From positions 3,552,501 to 3,616,500 of the forward strand of contig NZ_CP048222.1 in assembly GCF_010119975.1 (NCBI RefSeq): DNA of 64,000 bases, read 5' to 3'. This DNA comes from Rhodocytophaga rosea (GTDB lineage Bacteria; Bacteroidota; Bacteroidia; Cytophagales; 172606-1). The notes under the pieces are model-generated. The model was not told the origin of the DNA and did no database searches. It saw nothing but the letters and a program-made list of their open reading frames with translations. The position numbers and the translations under genes are program-made. Below are positions 44,576-54,366 of this stretch, in pieces; positions within the stretch are counted from its first letter, which is position 1; every line of letters starts with the position of its first letter.

Positions 44576-47500
44576 AGTAGGTGTGATTGAGTTCTTTGGA
44601 AAGATTTACCAAGCTATGGACGAATGGGTAAAAAAACAAACTTTCCTCCAGCGGCTCTTTATTATTTACAAATCCACTTAATCCTTCCTGCAGGCCATCT
44701 TTCAAGTGTTGTTCCAGCGTTCGTTTCACTACATCCAGATCAGTATCAATGCCAAAATAATTCTTCAGATTCAGGTCTTCATTGTCCAGCACCAGGCTCA
44801 GCAGTTTGCGGGTATTTTGAAGCACACTTTCCTGTAATTCCCGGCTTATTTCGCCATACTTAATCCTGGTTTGTGGAGTAGCAGTATCTTCTGCACCAGT
44901 CAGCACAATGTGAGTAATATCAGGATCGGTCCCATTCTGATTGGCAAGTACTCCGCCATTGGCAGTAGCTTCTTTTGGCTCTTTAGTCAGAATGAGTTCA
45001 AAGTTAGCAGGAATGTTTAATCCTTCTGGTCCACATACGTTTTCCAGAATATACTTGGTAAGTGCTTTTATCCCTTTTCCACTTGCACCACCCAGGGCAT
45101 TTATATACAAGCTACCTTTCCCACTAAATACAAAATACCTTGGAATAACAATATTCGGATCTTTGTGCTTTTTAACATAGTTAATAAGCTGGGCAATGTG
45201 GTAAATAATCGCACTATAATGGAGCAGCAGAATAATTTTCAGGTGTTTATCATTGCGGATAAAATCTCCGAATTTGAGTTGCGGCCTGGCTTCCTCATCA
45301 TAGTTAAATAAAAAGCTAATAATATCTGAAGAAGCTAATGTGATATCGCCACCAGTATCATAGTGAATGAGATCATTATAGAACTCCTCAATATTATCAT
45401 TGGCCGAAGTAGATTTTTGTGTACTGGCTTTATCTTTTCTGGCCTGGTTTTTAAACGCCTGTAAAAATCCATTGCTTTTGTCATGAAATTCATGGGCATT
45501 AAACCCGGCTCCCCAGATGGCATTGGCTCCAAATTTAAAAGACGAACCAAACCTGGGCTGCTGATTTACAAACAGCAATACATCGGTGGTTCCACCACCA
45601 ATATCAATGTTAATAATGTTCTCTCCAGCCACCAGTTGATTGGTGCGGCGCAAGAAGTAAAAAGGCGCTACCGATTCTGTAATATGTGTAAGTGTACCAT
45701 GATTGCCGAAGATAGCTTCAAAATTCCGCTGCCAGGTTTCCTGGAATTCTCCTTTCTGAAAATCACTCATACTCAAAGGCGAGAACCATACAATTCTGGA
45801 TTTGGCCGGATCGCCACTGTTGAGAATGATCTTATTTTTAATGAGGAGCAACATTTCCTTAAAAAATGCTTCAATGCGTTGCAACCCTTTCACATCCATT
45901 TGCGATTGCCATTTCAGATTGGTCTTTACTGGTGCTTTGCGGTCCAGGCGTTCTTTCTCAAAGCTGAAGGCTACATTGATATTTCCCAGCAAAACCGCTG
46001 GCTCTATTTTAAAATTCTCCGTTTCACTCACCGCCGTACGAACCGGGAAACGGAAATTAGAGCCAAATTCATTGCCGACGATGGAAGGAATAAATTCGCG
46101 TTCCTGCAAAATGAGTGTTTCCCGCAGGTTATTTAAACCCCGGCTGTATCTGGAAGCAATTAGTGCTTTGTCGCTTGATTCTATATCGGCTGGTTTATTA
46201 AGCATACCCACCTGCACATCTTCTTCACCGACGGTAAATGGACGAGGCATGGAATTGATGTCGTCTGCATACGCAACATGGGTATTGGTAGTACCAAAAT
46301 CGATGGCAAACGAAAATGCTTTTCCTCCTACATTTACTGGCCGCCATTTGGGAATAATAAGCCCTTTAATATCGTTGTGCCGGAGCTTTTGTGGATAGAT
46401 TTCAATAAAATCAAAAGGCCGGTCTACTTCGTAATAGGTGGACGAACCGATCAGTTCTTCTTTTTTGGAACGCCGGGAATTCTTCTTCACATTTTGCTGA
46501 ATTTCTGCATTGCCAGCGAAAAACTTCAGATCGTATTCTTCATTAATGAGATCTTCCCGGTCATCCACATCAATGAGCATCAGTTTGTAATAGTTATTGT
46601 ACTGCGGCTGGTTCATCACTTTGTAGAAAGGGAAAATCCCCAGGCCTGCTTTGCAATTCACGATTTCGCCATCTTCCTCTTTGCGTTCCAGCGTGGGGTA
46701 ATCCTGCAACCTGGCATAATAGGTTTTCTCGAAATTTATTTCTCCTTTCCGGATGGGAATATTCAAGCGTACAATAATCCGCTCGCCTGCCAGACTAGAC
46801 TCCTTGATCTCAAAACTGATTTGCCGCTGCAAATCTTCCAGATCGAAATAATCGAAATAACGCCGGTTAATAGGAAGTAAGTAGGGAAAGATTCTATCCT
46901 GCGTAAGGGCTGCATTGTGTTTGCCGGTTACAAAAAATTTCTCATTGATGCCATACGGCAACTTAATGATATAGTCTTCAAGAAAATCGCCAATGGTGAG
47001 GTAAGGATAAACTGTATGGGTGTCAGGAAGTACACGTTGATTAAGCGGTAAGGCATCTTTCAGAGGCACTTTCGTATTGGATTGCCAGGGACCAGCCATA
47101 TACTGCATGCCTGCCCTATCGAACCCATTTTTTAATACCAGTGGTTTTGTGCCAACAATGGTTTTAGCCGGATTCTGGTTAATTGTAAAATCACTCTTCG
47201 CTTCAATACCACCAGTTTCAGGCCGTTTCTGAATAAATTCTACGCTATTGATGGTAACAATATTATTTTCATCATCCCGCAAAAAATCATACTCTGAAGC
47301 CAGGTCGGTCGTTTGATTATTATCTATATCCAGTAAGGCATTTCTGATTTCCCGGCTGGCATATTCATCCCGGCTTTCAATAATATATTCAAACAGCGTT
47401 CGGCAGGTTCTTTTCAATGCCGGATTACTCCGAAATAGTTTGTATAAATATACCTGAAAATCTTCGTGACGCTGATGCAAAGGCACATTCCGCTCGAAAT

Positions 47501-48065
47501 ACCGGTCGCCTTTGGGTGTTTTCAGATCTATCGGTTTCAGATCCGGATTGGTGAAAAATAAGGTGAGTGGCGAAGAACCGCCAATGAGCTGATAATCGTA
47601 CTTGATAATATATACATCTTTCAGGCTGCTGAAAGCATTCGTATCTCCTTCCTGTTCCAGAAAGAGTTGCAGCGTTTTTCCCAATAATCTCTGGTTAGTA
47701 TGAGGACTATTGAGCAAAGCCTGAATTTCGTTGTCCCGGCTCCATTTGGTAATGCTTAAATTTGCTTTAGCTTTTTTGTAACCCTGATAGTTGAACAGCA
47801 ATTCCAGCATATCCAGACATTGAGAAACCATCCGGTGATAGACTGAATCCTGGTTATGGCCATCTTTGTTGACCATATCAAAAGCTGAGGAAAACAAGTG
47901 CATTCTTGCAAACGGACTGGGTACAGAAGTAAGTCCTCTAGTGGCTTTGCGCCCTTCTGTATCAGAAATTTCCATGATCTGGTCGCTGTTGATAGCGCCG
48001 CTGATCTGGTGCCAGCCTTCGTCGGTAGGATTTTTAGTTTTATGTAAAGTGAATTTGGTGCTCAT
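44568..48065 (-). CDS. Giant actin/Hsp70-fold ATPase
   Basis: An 1165-residue cytoplasmic protein, first gene of the operon. The C-terminal half has the actin/Hsp70 nucleotide-binding signatures: phosphate 1 with D589 in AIDFGTTNTHVAYAD, phosphate 2 with D821 in NIDIGGGTTDVLLF, and an adenosine-type motif FVFSGKGSLYINALGG (about 965-980). The first 580 residues precede this fold and match nothing I recognise; they begin with a SVPSPFARMHLF segment and a helical CLDMLELLF region. Hsp70 proteins have about 600 residues with the ATPase first, so this is neither DnaK nor HscA. SrfB-like proteins are a remote alternative. It has no signal peptide or membrane helix. Overlap with the two following membrane-protein genes implies one complex. 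Confidence 0.75.
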   Translation of the reverse strand: MSTKFTLHKTKNPTDEGWHQISGAINSDQIMEISDTEGRKATRGLTSVPSPFARMHLFSSAFDMVNKDGHNQDSVYHRMVSQCLDMLELLFNYQGYKKAKANLSITKWSRDNEIQALLNSPHTNQRLLGKTLQLFLEQEGDTNAFSSLKDVYIIKYDYQLIGGSSPLTLFFTNPDLKPIDLKTPKGDRYFERNVPLHQRHEDFQVYLYKLFRSNPALKRTCRTLFEYIIESRDEYASREIRNALLDIDNNQTTDLASEYDFLRDDENNIVTINSVEFIQKRPETGGIEAKSDFTINQNPAKTIVGTKPLVLKNGFDRAGMQYMAGPWQSNTKVPLKDALPLNQRVLPDTHTVYPYLTIGDFLEDYIIKLPYGINEKFFVTGKHNAALTQDRIFPYLLPINRRYFDYFDLEDLQRQISFEIKESSLAGERIIVRLNIPIRKGEINFEKTYYARLQDYPTLERKEEDGEIVNCKAGLGIFPFYKVMNQPQYNNYYKLMLIDVDDREDLINEEYDLKFFAGNAEIQQNVKKNSRRSKKEELIGSSTYYEVDRPFDFIEIYPQKLRHNDIKGLIIPKWRPVNVGGKAFSFAIDFGTTNTHVAYADDINSMPRPFTVGEEDVQVGMLNKPADIESSDKALIASRYSRGLNNLRETLILQEREFIPSIVGNEFGSNFRFPVRTAVSETENFKIEPAVLLGNINVAFSFEKERLDRKAPVKTNLKWQSQMDVKGLQRIEAFFKEMLLLIKNKIILNSGDPAKSRIVWFSPLSMSDFQKGEFQETWQRNFEAIFGNHGTLTHITESVAPFYFLRRTNQLVAGENIINIDIGGGTTDVLLFVNQQPRFGSSFKFGANAIWGAGFNAHEFHDKSNGFLQAFKNQARKDKASTQKSTSANDNIEEFYNDLIHYDTGGDITLASSDIISFLFNYDEEARPQLKFGDFIRNDKHLKIILLLHYSAIIYHIAQLINYVKKHKDPNIVIPRYFVFSGKGSLYINALGGASGKGIKALTKYILENVCGPEGLNIPANFELILTKEPKEATANGGVLANQNGTDPDITHIVLTGAEDTATPQTRIKYGEISRELQESVLQNTRKLLSLVLDNEDLNLKNYFGIDTDLDVVKRTLEQHLKDGLQEGLSGFVNNKEPLEESLFFYPFVHSLVNLSKELNHTYYA

Positions 48066-48193
48066 GTAGGTAGTTAAATCAATTTGATTCGGCTATTTAC
48101 TCCATTACAGATTGAAAAGTTATGATTTTATTATAACCGGTAAATGAAGCTGAATTTTATGAATATAACACAAGAGTGCAAAAAGTATTGTAA

Positions 48194-48250
48194 TAAAAAA
48201 GCATGAGCAGAAAAATTTAAGCGATTTGGCTTAGATTATCTGCTCATGCT
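48194..48250 (-). terminator. Rho-independent terminator after susCD
   Basis: On the minus strand AGCATGAGCAGA (48250-48239) pairs with TCTGCTCATGCT (48211-48200) and is followed by TTTTTTATT. A nested TAAGC/GCTTA stem lies in the 27-base loop. It ends the SusC/SusD transcript and separates it from the ATPase operon, whose own promoter must lie within 48066-48195. Confidence 0.88.
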
Positions 48251-48292
48251 AAAGCATCCCTTCTTACAAAGGAGGAAGTTAATTAAAAATGA

Positions 48293-49729
48293 TTAGAGTT
48301 TATCCCAGAACAGCTTTGTTGTTACCACATCACTTCCAATAGCAGAGGCTGCCTGGTTGTAATTCGGTGTATTCAAATTTTGCTCACTCACCGGATATGT
48401 AAACCGTAATGGAATGTCGGTAACTGCTCTGTTTGCCTTGGTCAGTTTAGGATAATCCAGTCTTCTCCATTCTGTCCATGCATCAAATCCACGGTTATAT
48501 AATGCAAGCCATTTCTGCGTCCCTATTTTCTCCCGGAAGTCTCCACCAGCGGTCAGGTAATTTACAGTTGGCTGGGCTACATAAGCGGCAGCTTCCTCTT
48601 CAGTTCCACCCCAATATAAGATAGAAGCTGTAATAGCATTGTTATAATGCTCGGCAGCAGTACCACCTACAGCAAAACCCCTTGCTGCTGCTTCTGCCAG
48701 ATAAAATTCTACTTCTGAGTAATCTAGTAATAAACCAGGGAAATTTTCCTCAGTAATAGCTGTATCTACTCTGGAGAAAGTGAAATAAGAATTACCAAAA
48801 CCTGGTCTTCCACCAGAATAATCACCATCAGATACGTCATCATCAATCGTGAAGAAATTATCTATTCTGGGATCGCTCAGGCTATCCATTACATTCACGA
48901 TACGGTTTGCTGCCACAAAATCTTGACGTTTGCTTTGCACCAGATCAACCCAGATCGGATTGGTATTTGGTGGAATAGTTGAGTATTCGAATACGGCATT
49001 ATCTTCGTTGGACTGGAAAACATTAGGAGCAGCAGCCGTTACAATGGTAGCAGCTTTGGCTGGATCAGCATCAGCTATGGTCATCCCCAATTTTAATTTC
49101 AGTGAATTAGCGAATCTTACCCAGTTTTCCACATTGCCACCATAAATTAAGTCAGCACTTTCAAAGCCACCAGATGAAGCATCTAAAGAGGTTATTGCAG
49201 CATCTAATCTGGTGATCAGGTCATTAAAAACTGTAGCATCGTCTACATATACAGGACGGATATTGTTTATATCCAGCGCCGCTGTATAAGGTATATCACC
49301 AAATGTCAGCATCAATACAGACCAGGTATATACTTCCATCACCTCAATCATAGCCAGTTCATTGGCTTTCATGGCTGCATCGGTCACACTCTGATCAGCT
49401 TGCAGCAATCTTTTAGATTCATGTAAATCCTGCAATACATCTCTGTACAAAGCATGCCAGAAGTTCTGCGGAATATTCCTGGTAGACAAATTGTATCTGG
49501 TTTCATCCAGATAAGTGGTTTGCGTCCAGTGCTGTACAATTAATCTAAAAATGTTAGAGTTTACGTTTGAACTTGTTACCGCATCAGTAAGTCCCAATTG
49601 GGCATTTGAGAACAAGGTCTGGTAGGAAACCTGCGCAGGTTTCTTCGGATTCTCATTCAGATCGGTTAGCTCATCTGTACAGGAAACTGCTGCGAAAATG
49701 AGGACAGTATATATTAATAGTTTTTTCAT
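48293..49729 (-). CDS. SusD/RagB-family nutrient-binding outer-membrane lipoprotein
   Basis: A 478-residue lipoprotein with lipobox AVSC at about 14-17. TPR-like helical repeats follow, with IVQHWTQTTYLDETRYNL (about 66) and NFWHALYRDVLQDL (about 92), typical of the SusD-like_2 group. The C-terminal KIGTQKWLALYNRGFDAWTEWRRLDYP segments (about 405-430) are diagnostic. It caps the SusC channel encoded directly upstream and binds the nutrient at the cell surface. Eleven bases separate the genes. No glycoside hydrolase is linked, so the ligand could be a peptide or oligosaccharide. Confidence 0.9.
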   Translation of the reverse strand: MKKLLIYTVLIFAAVSCTDELTDLNENPKKPAQVSYQTLFSNAQLGLTDAVTSSNVNSNIFRLIVQHWTQTTYLDETRYNLSTRNIPQNFWHALYRDVLQDLHESKRLLQADQSVTDAAMKANELAMIEVMEVYTWSVLMLTFGDIPYTAALDINNIRPVYVDDATVFNDLITRLDAAITSLDASSGGFESADLIYGGNVENWVRFANSLKLKLGMTIADADPAKAATIVTAAAPNVFQSNEDNAVFEYSTIPPNTNPIWVDLVQSKRQDFVAANRIVNVMDSLSDPRIDNFFTIDDDVSDGDYSGGRPGFGNSYFTFSRVDTAITEENFPGLLLDYSEVEFYLAEAAARGFAVGGTAAEHYNNAITASILYWGGTEEEAAAYVAQPTVNYLTAGGDFREKIGTQKWLALYNRGFDAWTEWRRLDYPKLTKANRAVTDIPLRFTYPVSEQNLNTPNYNQAASAIGSDVVTTKLFWDKL

Positions 49730-49740
49730 CTCTCTTTTAG

Positions 49741-52700
49741 TTAAAATCTTAATCTAACATTAAACCCAACGTTTCTAGTAGTAGGATAAGCCCCACTCTG
49801 GTAGCCCTGAATATTACCAGAACTCAAGCCTGCTTCCGGATCAGCATAAGGTATGTTTTTGTGAATGATCCACAGGTTTCTACCCACCACTGAAAAATCA
49901 ACCCCTTTGAAAGGAGCAATTTTAGAAATAATACTTTCAGGTAACGAATAGGTTATAGTAGCTTCTCTCAATTTCACATAACTAGCGTCATATATAAAGG
50001 CAGCAGCCGGATTTACATCGTATCCAAAAGTACCATATACGGCATCTACTCGGGTTGTATTAGGCGTACCATCTTCTTTTACGCCTTCGAATATAATACC
50101 ACCACCATCAGCCACAGCATCTCTTACAGGGTTGCCCAGGTCATTATTTCCGGCAGTTTCTGGATATAAACCGGTTGCCAGACCATAATACTGGTCTAAT
50201 GAGAATAAATCACCTCCTTTTTTGATATCGATCAGGAATGAAAGTGCAATGCCCTTATATTTTAGCGTATTGGAAATACCACCCTGCCAGTCAGGATTCA
50301 CATCTCCTATGATCTCGTTGGAAGTAGGAGAAATTACATAATATCCATCTTCATCAACTAATCTCTGGCCATTCTCATGATATACATAATTTGAGCCACG
50401 AAGCGTACCATAAGGTTCTCCTAAGGCTGCATTCAAGGAAACACCTCCCTGGAAAGAACCTAACTGCAGATTGTTAGTTTCAGCCAGTTCTTTTACCTTA
50501 TTTCTGTTTCTGGACCAGTTTAGGTTTAATGTCCAGGAGAAAGATGGCGTTTTAACTGGGGTTACAAAAGCAGATACTTCAAATCCTTTGTTCTCAATCT
50601 CCCCTGCGTTGATTACTTTAAAATCATAACCTGTTGCTCTGGATACTGGCAGTGGCACAATCTGGTCTACTGAACGCTGGTTGTAGTATGTTACATCAAA
50701 ACCTGTTCTTCCATCAAGGAATGAAGTTTCAATTCCTATCTCAAAGCTTTTGGTACGTTCCGGCTTCAAGTTTTCATTGTATTTGGTGCTCTCTACAGAA
50801 GCCAGAGGTGTTCCGTTGATACCAGTGGGCACATCATAATAATTCTGAATGTATAAAGCTGGAGCGGTATTACCTACCTCTGCATAGTTGGCTCTCAGCT
50901 TTCCATAAGTAAACCATGGCACACTTTCCTTTGTAAATTCAGAGAATACAAGGCTGGAAGAAACGGAAGGATAGTAATAGGCATTATTTCCTTTTGGAAG
51001 TGTAGAGGATTGATCTCTCCGTCCGGCCAGATCCAGGAATAAAAAGTCTCTGAAACCGAAAGTTAAGTTAGCAAATACGCCATTTACCTGTACATTAGTC
51101 GCTTGCTCAACTGGAGCTTCCAGCGGATTAGCTGTATTCAATAAGCCATATAATCCAGGAATAAGCAGGCCACCATTGGTTTGAGCAGAGATAGATTCAA
51201 TCTGTGTTTTCCGGATGTTACCTCCGATAAGTCCAGTCAGGTTGAGCGATTCGCTTAAATCCTTATTAAAGTTCAGCAACAAATCATAGTTGTATTCCCG
51301 GAAACTTCTGTTGAACCTGGCATACTCAGATACATCAATACTTCCTACGGCTATTCTTTCTTCCTGTAACTCATTATAAGAATCCAGGGCAGCTCTACCA
51401 GTTAAGCTCAACCAGTCGGTAAACTTATAGGTTAAGCCAGCATAGCCAAAGTAACGGGAACGGCTATCATTCTGATAGTTTTCATAACGTGTCCAGTAGG
51501 GATTATCCCAGAATATTGGGCCTGTTAAGCCTACACCAGACTGGTTCCAGGTCATATTTCTTTTGGTGCGGAAATAGGCATCTTTTTGCTCCTGAACATC
51601 TACGTTGGTTTGCCACCACTGCCGGAAATTTCCCATCAGGTTTTTAGAGTCATAGCCGGTGCCATATCTGCCTAATCCATTAATTTGAGAAAAGTTAACA
51701 GAAGCATTGGCAGACAGCTTATCGGTAATATCATAGGTGGCATTAAAATTCACCATGTTTTTGTTGATCTTGCTATTCGGCAGAATACCTTTATCTTCAT
51801 TTCTGGTGAATCCTAATACAAATGTGCCTTTCTCACTTCCGCCATCAATAAATATGCTTTGGTTGTTAGATACAGAATTTTGCAGGAAGGAAGTCGGGTC
51901 ATTTTGAGCCCCTACCCAGGGTTTGGTTTTCTGGTAATTAGGTGAAGTTGGATCAAAAGCATCCCAGTGATATACCTGTAAATTAGGATCGAACTTTCCT
52001 CCGAAAGAAGCATCCTCCGTTACCGGAACGATCAGGTCAAGTTGCCCATCTCCATTAATATCTTCTTCATAGAAAAACGGATTGTCGGTACCATAATACG
52101 GGCCATAACCAGCTCCATATTCTTTCTGATATTTGGCAAAAGTACTTTTATCAACAAAACCTGTAGTAACACCAGCATTAATTGTAACGCCAATGCCTTT
52201 ATTTTTTGAGCCTTTTTTGGTCGTAATTACTACAGCCCCATTAGCCGCTCTTGATCCATACAACACAGTAGCAGCGGCTCCTTTTAATACAGTAACAGAA
52301 GCAATATTATCCGGATTGATATCTGCGGCTGCATTCCCGTAATCGTAACCACCTGTTCCTTGCTGCTGACCGCTGGTATTGGTATTGGAGTTATCAACTG
52401 GTACACCATCAATTACAAACAATGCCTGGTTGTTTCCGGTAAGCGATTTGTTTCCCCGGATCACCACGTTTGTAGAACCACCCAGTGTATTGCTGTTGCT
52501 GATATTTACCCCGGCAATTCTACCCGATAAATTGCTGACAAAATTAGAGGTTCTGGTCTGGCTTAACTCTTCTCCTACCACACTTTGTGCTGCATAAGGC
52601 AATTCATTTTTAGTTCTTACTACGCCTAATGCTGTTACGACTACCTCAGAAAGCGCTTGTACATCCGATGCCAGTTTTACATCTATTGTTGAGCGACTAC

Positions 52701-52956
52701 CTACTACAACTTCCTGGGTTTGTAAGCCGATAAAGCTGTATACCAATGTTGCGTCTGCTGGAACATTAATTGAATAACTACCCTCCGTATTAGTGGTAGT
52801 ACCAGTAGTAGTGCCTTTTACTACTACGTTTACGCCCGGTAACGCTGTTCCGTCATCTGCGGAAGTTACCTTTCCAGTTACCGTTCTATCTTGGGCTTTC
52901 AGCTGGAAGGCTACAAAAGCGAGCAAAATAAAACTCATGATTAAAATTCTCTTCAT
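49741..52956 (-). CDS. SusC/RagA-family TonB-dependent outer-membrane transporter
   Basis: About 1071 residues from ATG 52956, giving a signal peptide ending QLKAQ; the frame stays open 13 codons further upstream. A CarboxypepD_reg-like domain (about 23-95: TVTGKVTSADDGTALPGVNVVV) precedes the TonB box and plug, which includes GRIAGVNISNSNTLGGS, VIRGNKSLTG, LFVIDGVPVDN and ASVTVLKGAAATVLYGSRAANGA. The rest is a 22-strand-type barrel ending in GFNVRLRF, with the terminal phenylalanine required for outer-membrane insertion. It imports the substrate gathered by SusD. No anti-sigma or sigma gene adjoins it, so its regulator is not in view. Confidence 0.93.
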   Translation of the reverse strand: MKRILIMSFILLAFVAFQLKAQDRTVTGKVTSADDGTALPGVNVVVKGTTTGTTTNTEGSYSINVPADATLVYSFIGLQTQEVVVGSRSTIDVKLASDVQALSEVVVTALGVVRTKNELPYAAQSVVGEELSQTRTSNFVSNLSGRIAGVNISNSNTLGGSTNVVIRGNKSLTGNNQALFVIDGVPVDNSNTNTSGQQQGTGGYDYGNAAADINPDNIASVTVLKGAAATVLYGSRAANGAVVITTKKGSKNKGIGVTINAGVTTGFVDKSTFAKYQKEYGAGYGPYYGTDNPFFYEEDINGDGQLDLIVPVTEDASFGGKFDPNLQVYHWDAFDPTSPNYQKTKPWVGAQNDPTSFLQNSVSNNQSIFIDGGSEKGTFVLGFTRNEDKGILPNSKINKNMVNFNATYDITDKLSANASVNFSQINGLGRYGTGYDSKNLMGNFRQWWQTNVDVQEQKDAYFRTKRNMTWNQSGVGLTGPIFWDNPYWTRYENYQNDSRSRYFGYAGLTYKFTDWLSLTGRAALDSYNELQEERIAVGSIDVSEYARFNRSFREYNYDLLLNFNKDLSESLNLTGLIGGNIRKTQIESISAQTNGGLLIPGLYGLLNTANPLEAPVEQATNVQVNGVFANLTFGFRDFLFLDLAGRRDQSSTLPKGNNAYYYPSVSSSLVFSEFTKESVPWFTYGKLRANYAEVGNTAPALYIQNYYDVPTGINGTPLASVESTKYNENLKPERTKSFEIGIETSFLDGRTGFDVTYYNQRSVDQIVPLPVSRATGYDFKVINAGEIENKGFEVSAFVTPVKTPSFSWTLNLNWSRNRNKVKELAETNNLQLGSFQGGVSLNAALGEPYGTLRGSNYVYHENGQRLVDEDGYYVISPTSNEIIGDVNPDWQGGISNTLKYKGIALSFLIDIKKGGDLFSLDQYYGLATGLYPETAGNNDLGNPVRDAVADGGGIIFEGVKEDGTPNTTRVDAVYGTFGYDVNPAAAFIYDASYVKLREATITYSLPESIISKIAPFKGVDFSVVGRNLWIIHKNIPYADPEAGLSSGNIQGYQSGAYPTTRNVGFNVRLRF

Positions 52957-53386
52957 CTTAATTTGGTTTAGGTGGTTAAGTTTTGTTGAAAACAAATATC
53001 AAAAATAAAATATTTTTCTTACATACCGAAATTCCTAAAGAAATAAATGAATTTCTGCTTTTAACAGAATAATATTCAGTTTTAGTAGATTTTAACTTTA
53101 TCGGGAAAATCAGGATATTAAAGAATATTTTATTGTACTTTACTTGGTTGAGGAAATAGCTATACTTGCTATATGCATACAGAATCGTGCAATATTTTAT
53201 ATAGTGTTTGATAAAAAACTTATATTTTGCTCCGTTTCATGCAACAATGAGCATAAATATTACATCTTGTTTGAGAAAAAGCCTTAAACGAGAAAAAAAA
53301 TAGAATGTTATACCCAAAATCAGATAGTTTGGGAATATAAGATAGAGGACAAGAAAAATTAAGAGAGCGGAAGGGAGATGAAAAGT
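52957..53386. other. AT-rich region upstream of susC
   Basis: About 430 bases without a gene, very AT-rich, carrying the susC promoter and the region after the beta-lactamase-fold gene. A CAAAAATA at 53000-53007 (TATTTTTG on the minus strand) matches the Bacteroidota -7 element TAnnTTTG, but no good -33 TTG is in register, so I do not assign a promoter. Confidence 0.35.
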
Positions 53387-54289
53387 TTATTTTTGTATCA
53401 TGTATCTATATATTATTCCAGATACTTTACTCAAAATAGCAATGCCTTGTTTGGAATCCTGTAAATTTTTGGAGAGCAGGACAAGCACATATTTTCGTCC
53501 ATCCGGCAAGTATACAATGCCTGTATCATGCTGTACACCAGTGATGGAACCAGTTTTGTGAGCTACTTTCACTGATTTAGGTAATGCTGCAGGAATGATC
53601 TCATTAAATTTTTGTTCCAGCAATACGTTTATCATTGCCTGATCCACTTCTGCATTTACAAGTTGATGTAAAGCCATTTTTTGAAATATAAGCATCAGAT
53701 CGTAGGCTGTTGTTGTATTATTGAGTCCTTGCTGGTATGCTTTACTGTCTTCTACGCCACGTAATACCTGAATATCGTTTGCACCCAGTGCCTTCATGGT
53801 AATCATCACATTCTTTGCTCCCACTTTATCAATCAGAATATTAGTGGCCAGGTTGCTGCTATACGTGATCATATCATATACCAAGGCTTCGATAGTCATC
53901 GTTTTGCCAATCATCTTGTACAACCCTTCGCCGCTGTCATCTTTGATATTCATACTATATAGGCTGCCATCTACAATACTTTTAAATTCATTTTTTACCA
54001 GAATAGAATCCTGCAGAGAAAACTTGCCTTGGGAAGATTGTCTATATACTTCTATCATCACTGGGGTTTTCATGGTACTTGCTGCATGAAATACCTCTTT
54101 GGCATTTATCAATAATTGCTGTTTTGGATTATCAGGATTGATAAAAGCAAGTGCAAAAGTTCCGGGAATGCTGTTAAGTTCATGTTGTATCTGTTGTTGT
54201 ATGGCTGGAAGACTCATGTTAGAAGATTGGCAATATAGTTTAGCACTATTTATAAATAACAATAAACTAATAAGCAGAAGTCTGTACAT
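53387..54289 (-). CDS. Class A beta-lactamase-fold protein with altered active site
   Basis: A 300-residue exported protein with a signal peptide ending about residue 20. The serine motif S71-x-x-K74 (AASTMKTPV) and the K245-T-G motif (AHKTGSITG) are intact. The SDN loop reads SSN (144-146), keeping the Ser and Asn. By spacing from L189-N190, the position of the general base E166 is Q186 (AYQQGLNN), so deacylation should be poor. It may therefore bind beta-lactams or peptidoglycan peptides rather than destroy antibiotics. Its gene follows a cell-wall amidase gene by 77 bases on the same strand, which fits a role in peptidoglycan. Resistance cannot be inferred. Confidence 0.82.
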   Translation of the reverse strand: MYRLLLISLLLFINSAKLYCQSSNMSLPAIQQQIQHELNSIPGTFALAFINPDNPKQQLLINAKEVFHAASTMKTPVMIEVYRQSSQGKFSLQDSILVKNEFKSIVDGSLYSMNIKDDSGEGLYKMIGKTMTIEALVYDMITYSSNLATNILIDKVGAKNVMITMKALGANDIQVLRGVEDSKAYQQGLNNTTTAYDLMLIFQKMALHQLVNAEVDQAMINVLLEQKFNEIIPAALPKSVKVAHKTGSITGVQHDTGIVYLPDGRKYVLVLLSKNLQDSKQGIAILSKVSGIIYRYMIQK

Positions 54290-54366
54290 AATTCTTCGGA
54301 AATTGTTAGCTCCAATGGATAAGTGCTAGTTTGTTTGTATTCAAATTCTTTACAGAAAACGTTTGT

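Noticed and set aside
45483-46398. Two long plus-strand open frames inside the ATPase gene
   Set aside because: They run antisense to conserved actin-fold motifs and encode low-complexity Phe/Asn/Lys-rich sequence without recognisable features.
41799-48065. Calling the three-gene operon a Zorya system
   Set aside because: Only the MotA-like core with a coiled-coil tail is shared in outline; there is no OmpA-like ZorB and no ZorC, ZorD or ZorE, and no other defence gene is adjacent.
52990-53010. susC promoter with the Bacteroidota -7 element
   Set aside because: A -7-like TATTTTTG is present on the minus strand, but no TTG occurs at the proper distance, and such strings are common in AT-rich DNA.
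53387-54289. Antibiotic resistance gene
   Set aside because: The beta-lactamase fold lacks the usual general base by motif spacing, so hydrolysis cannot be assumed.
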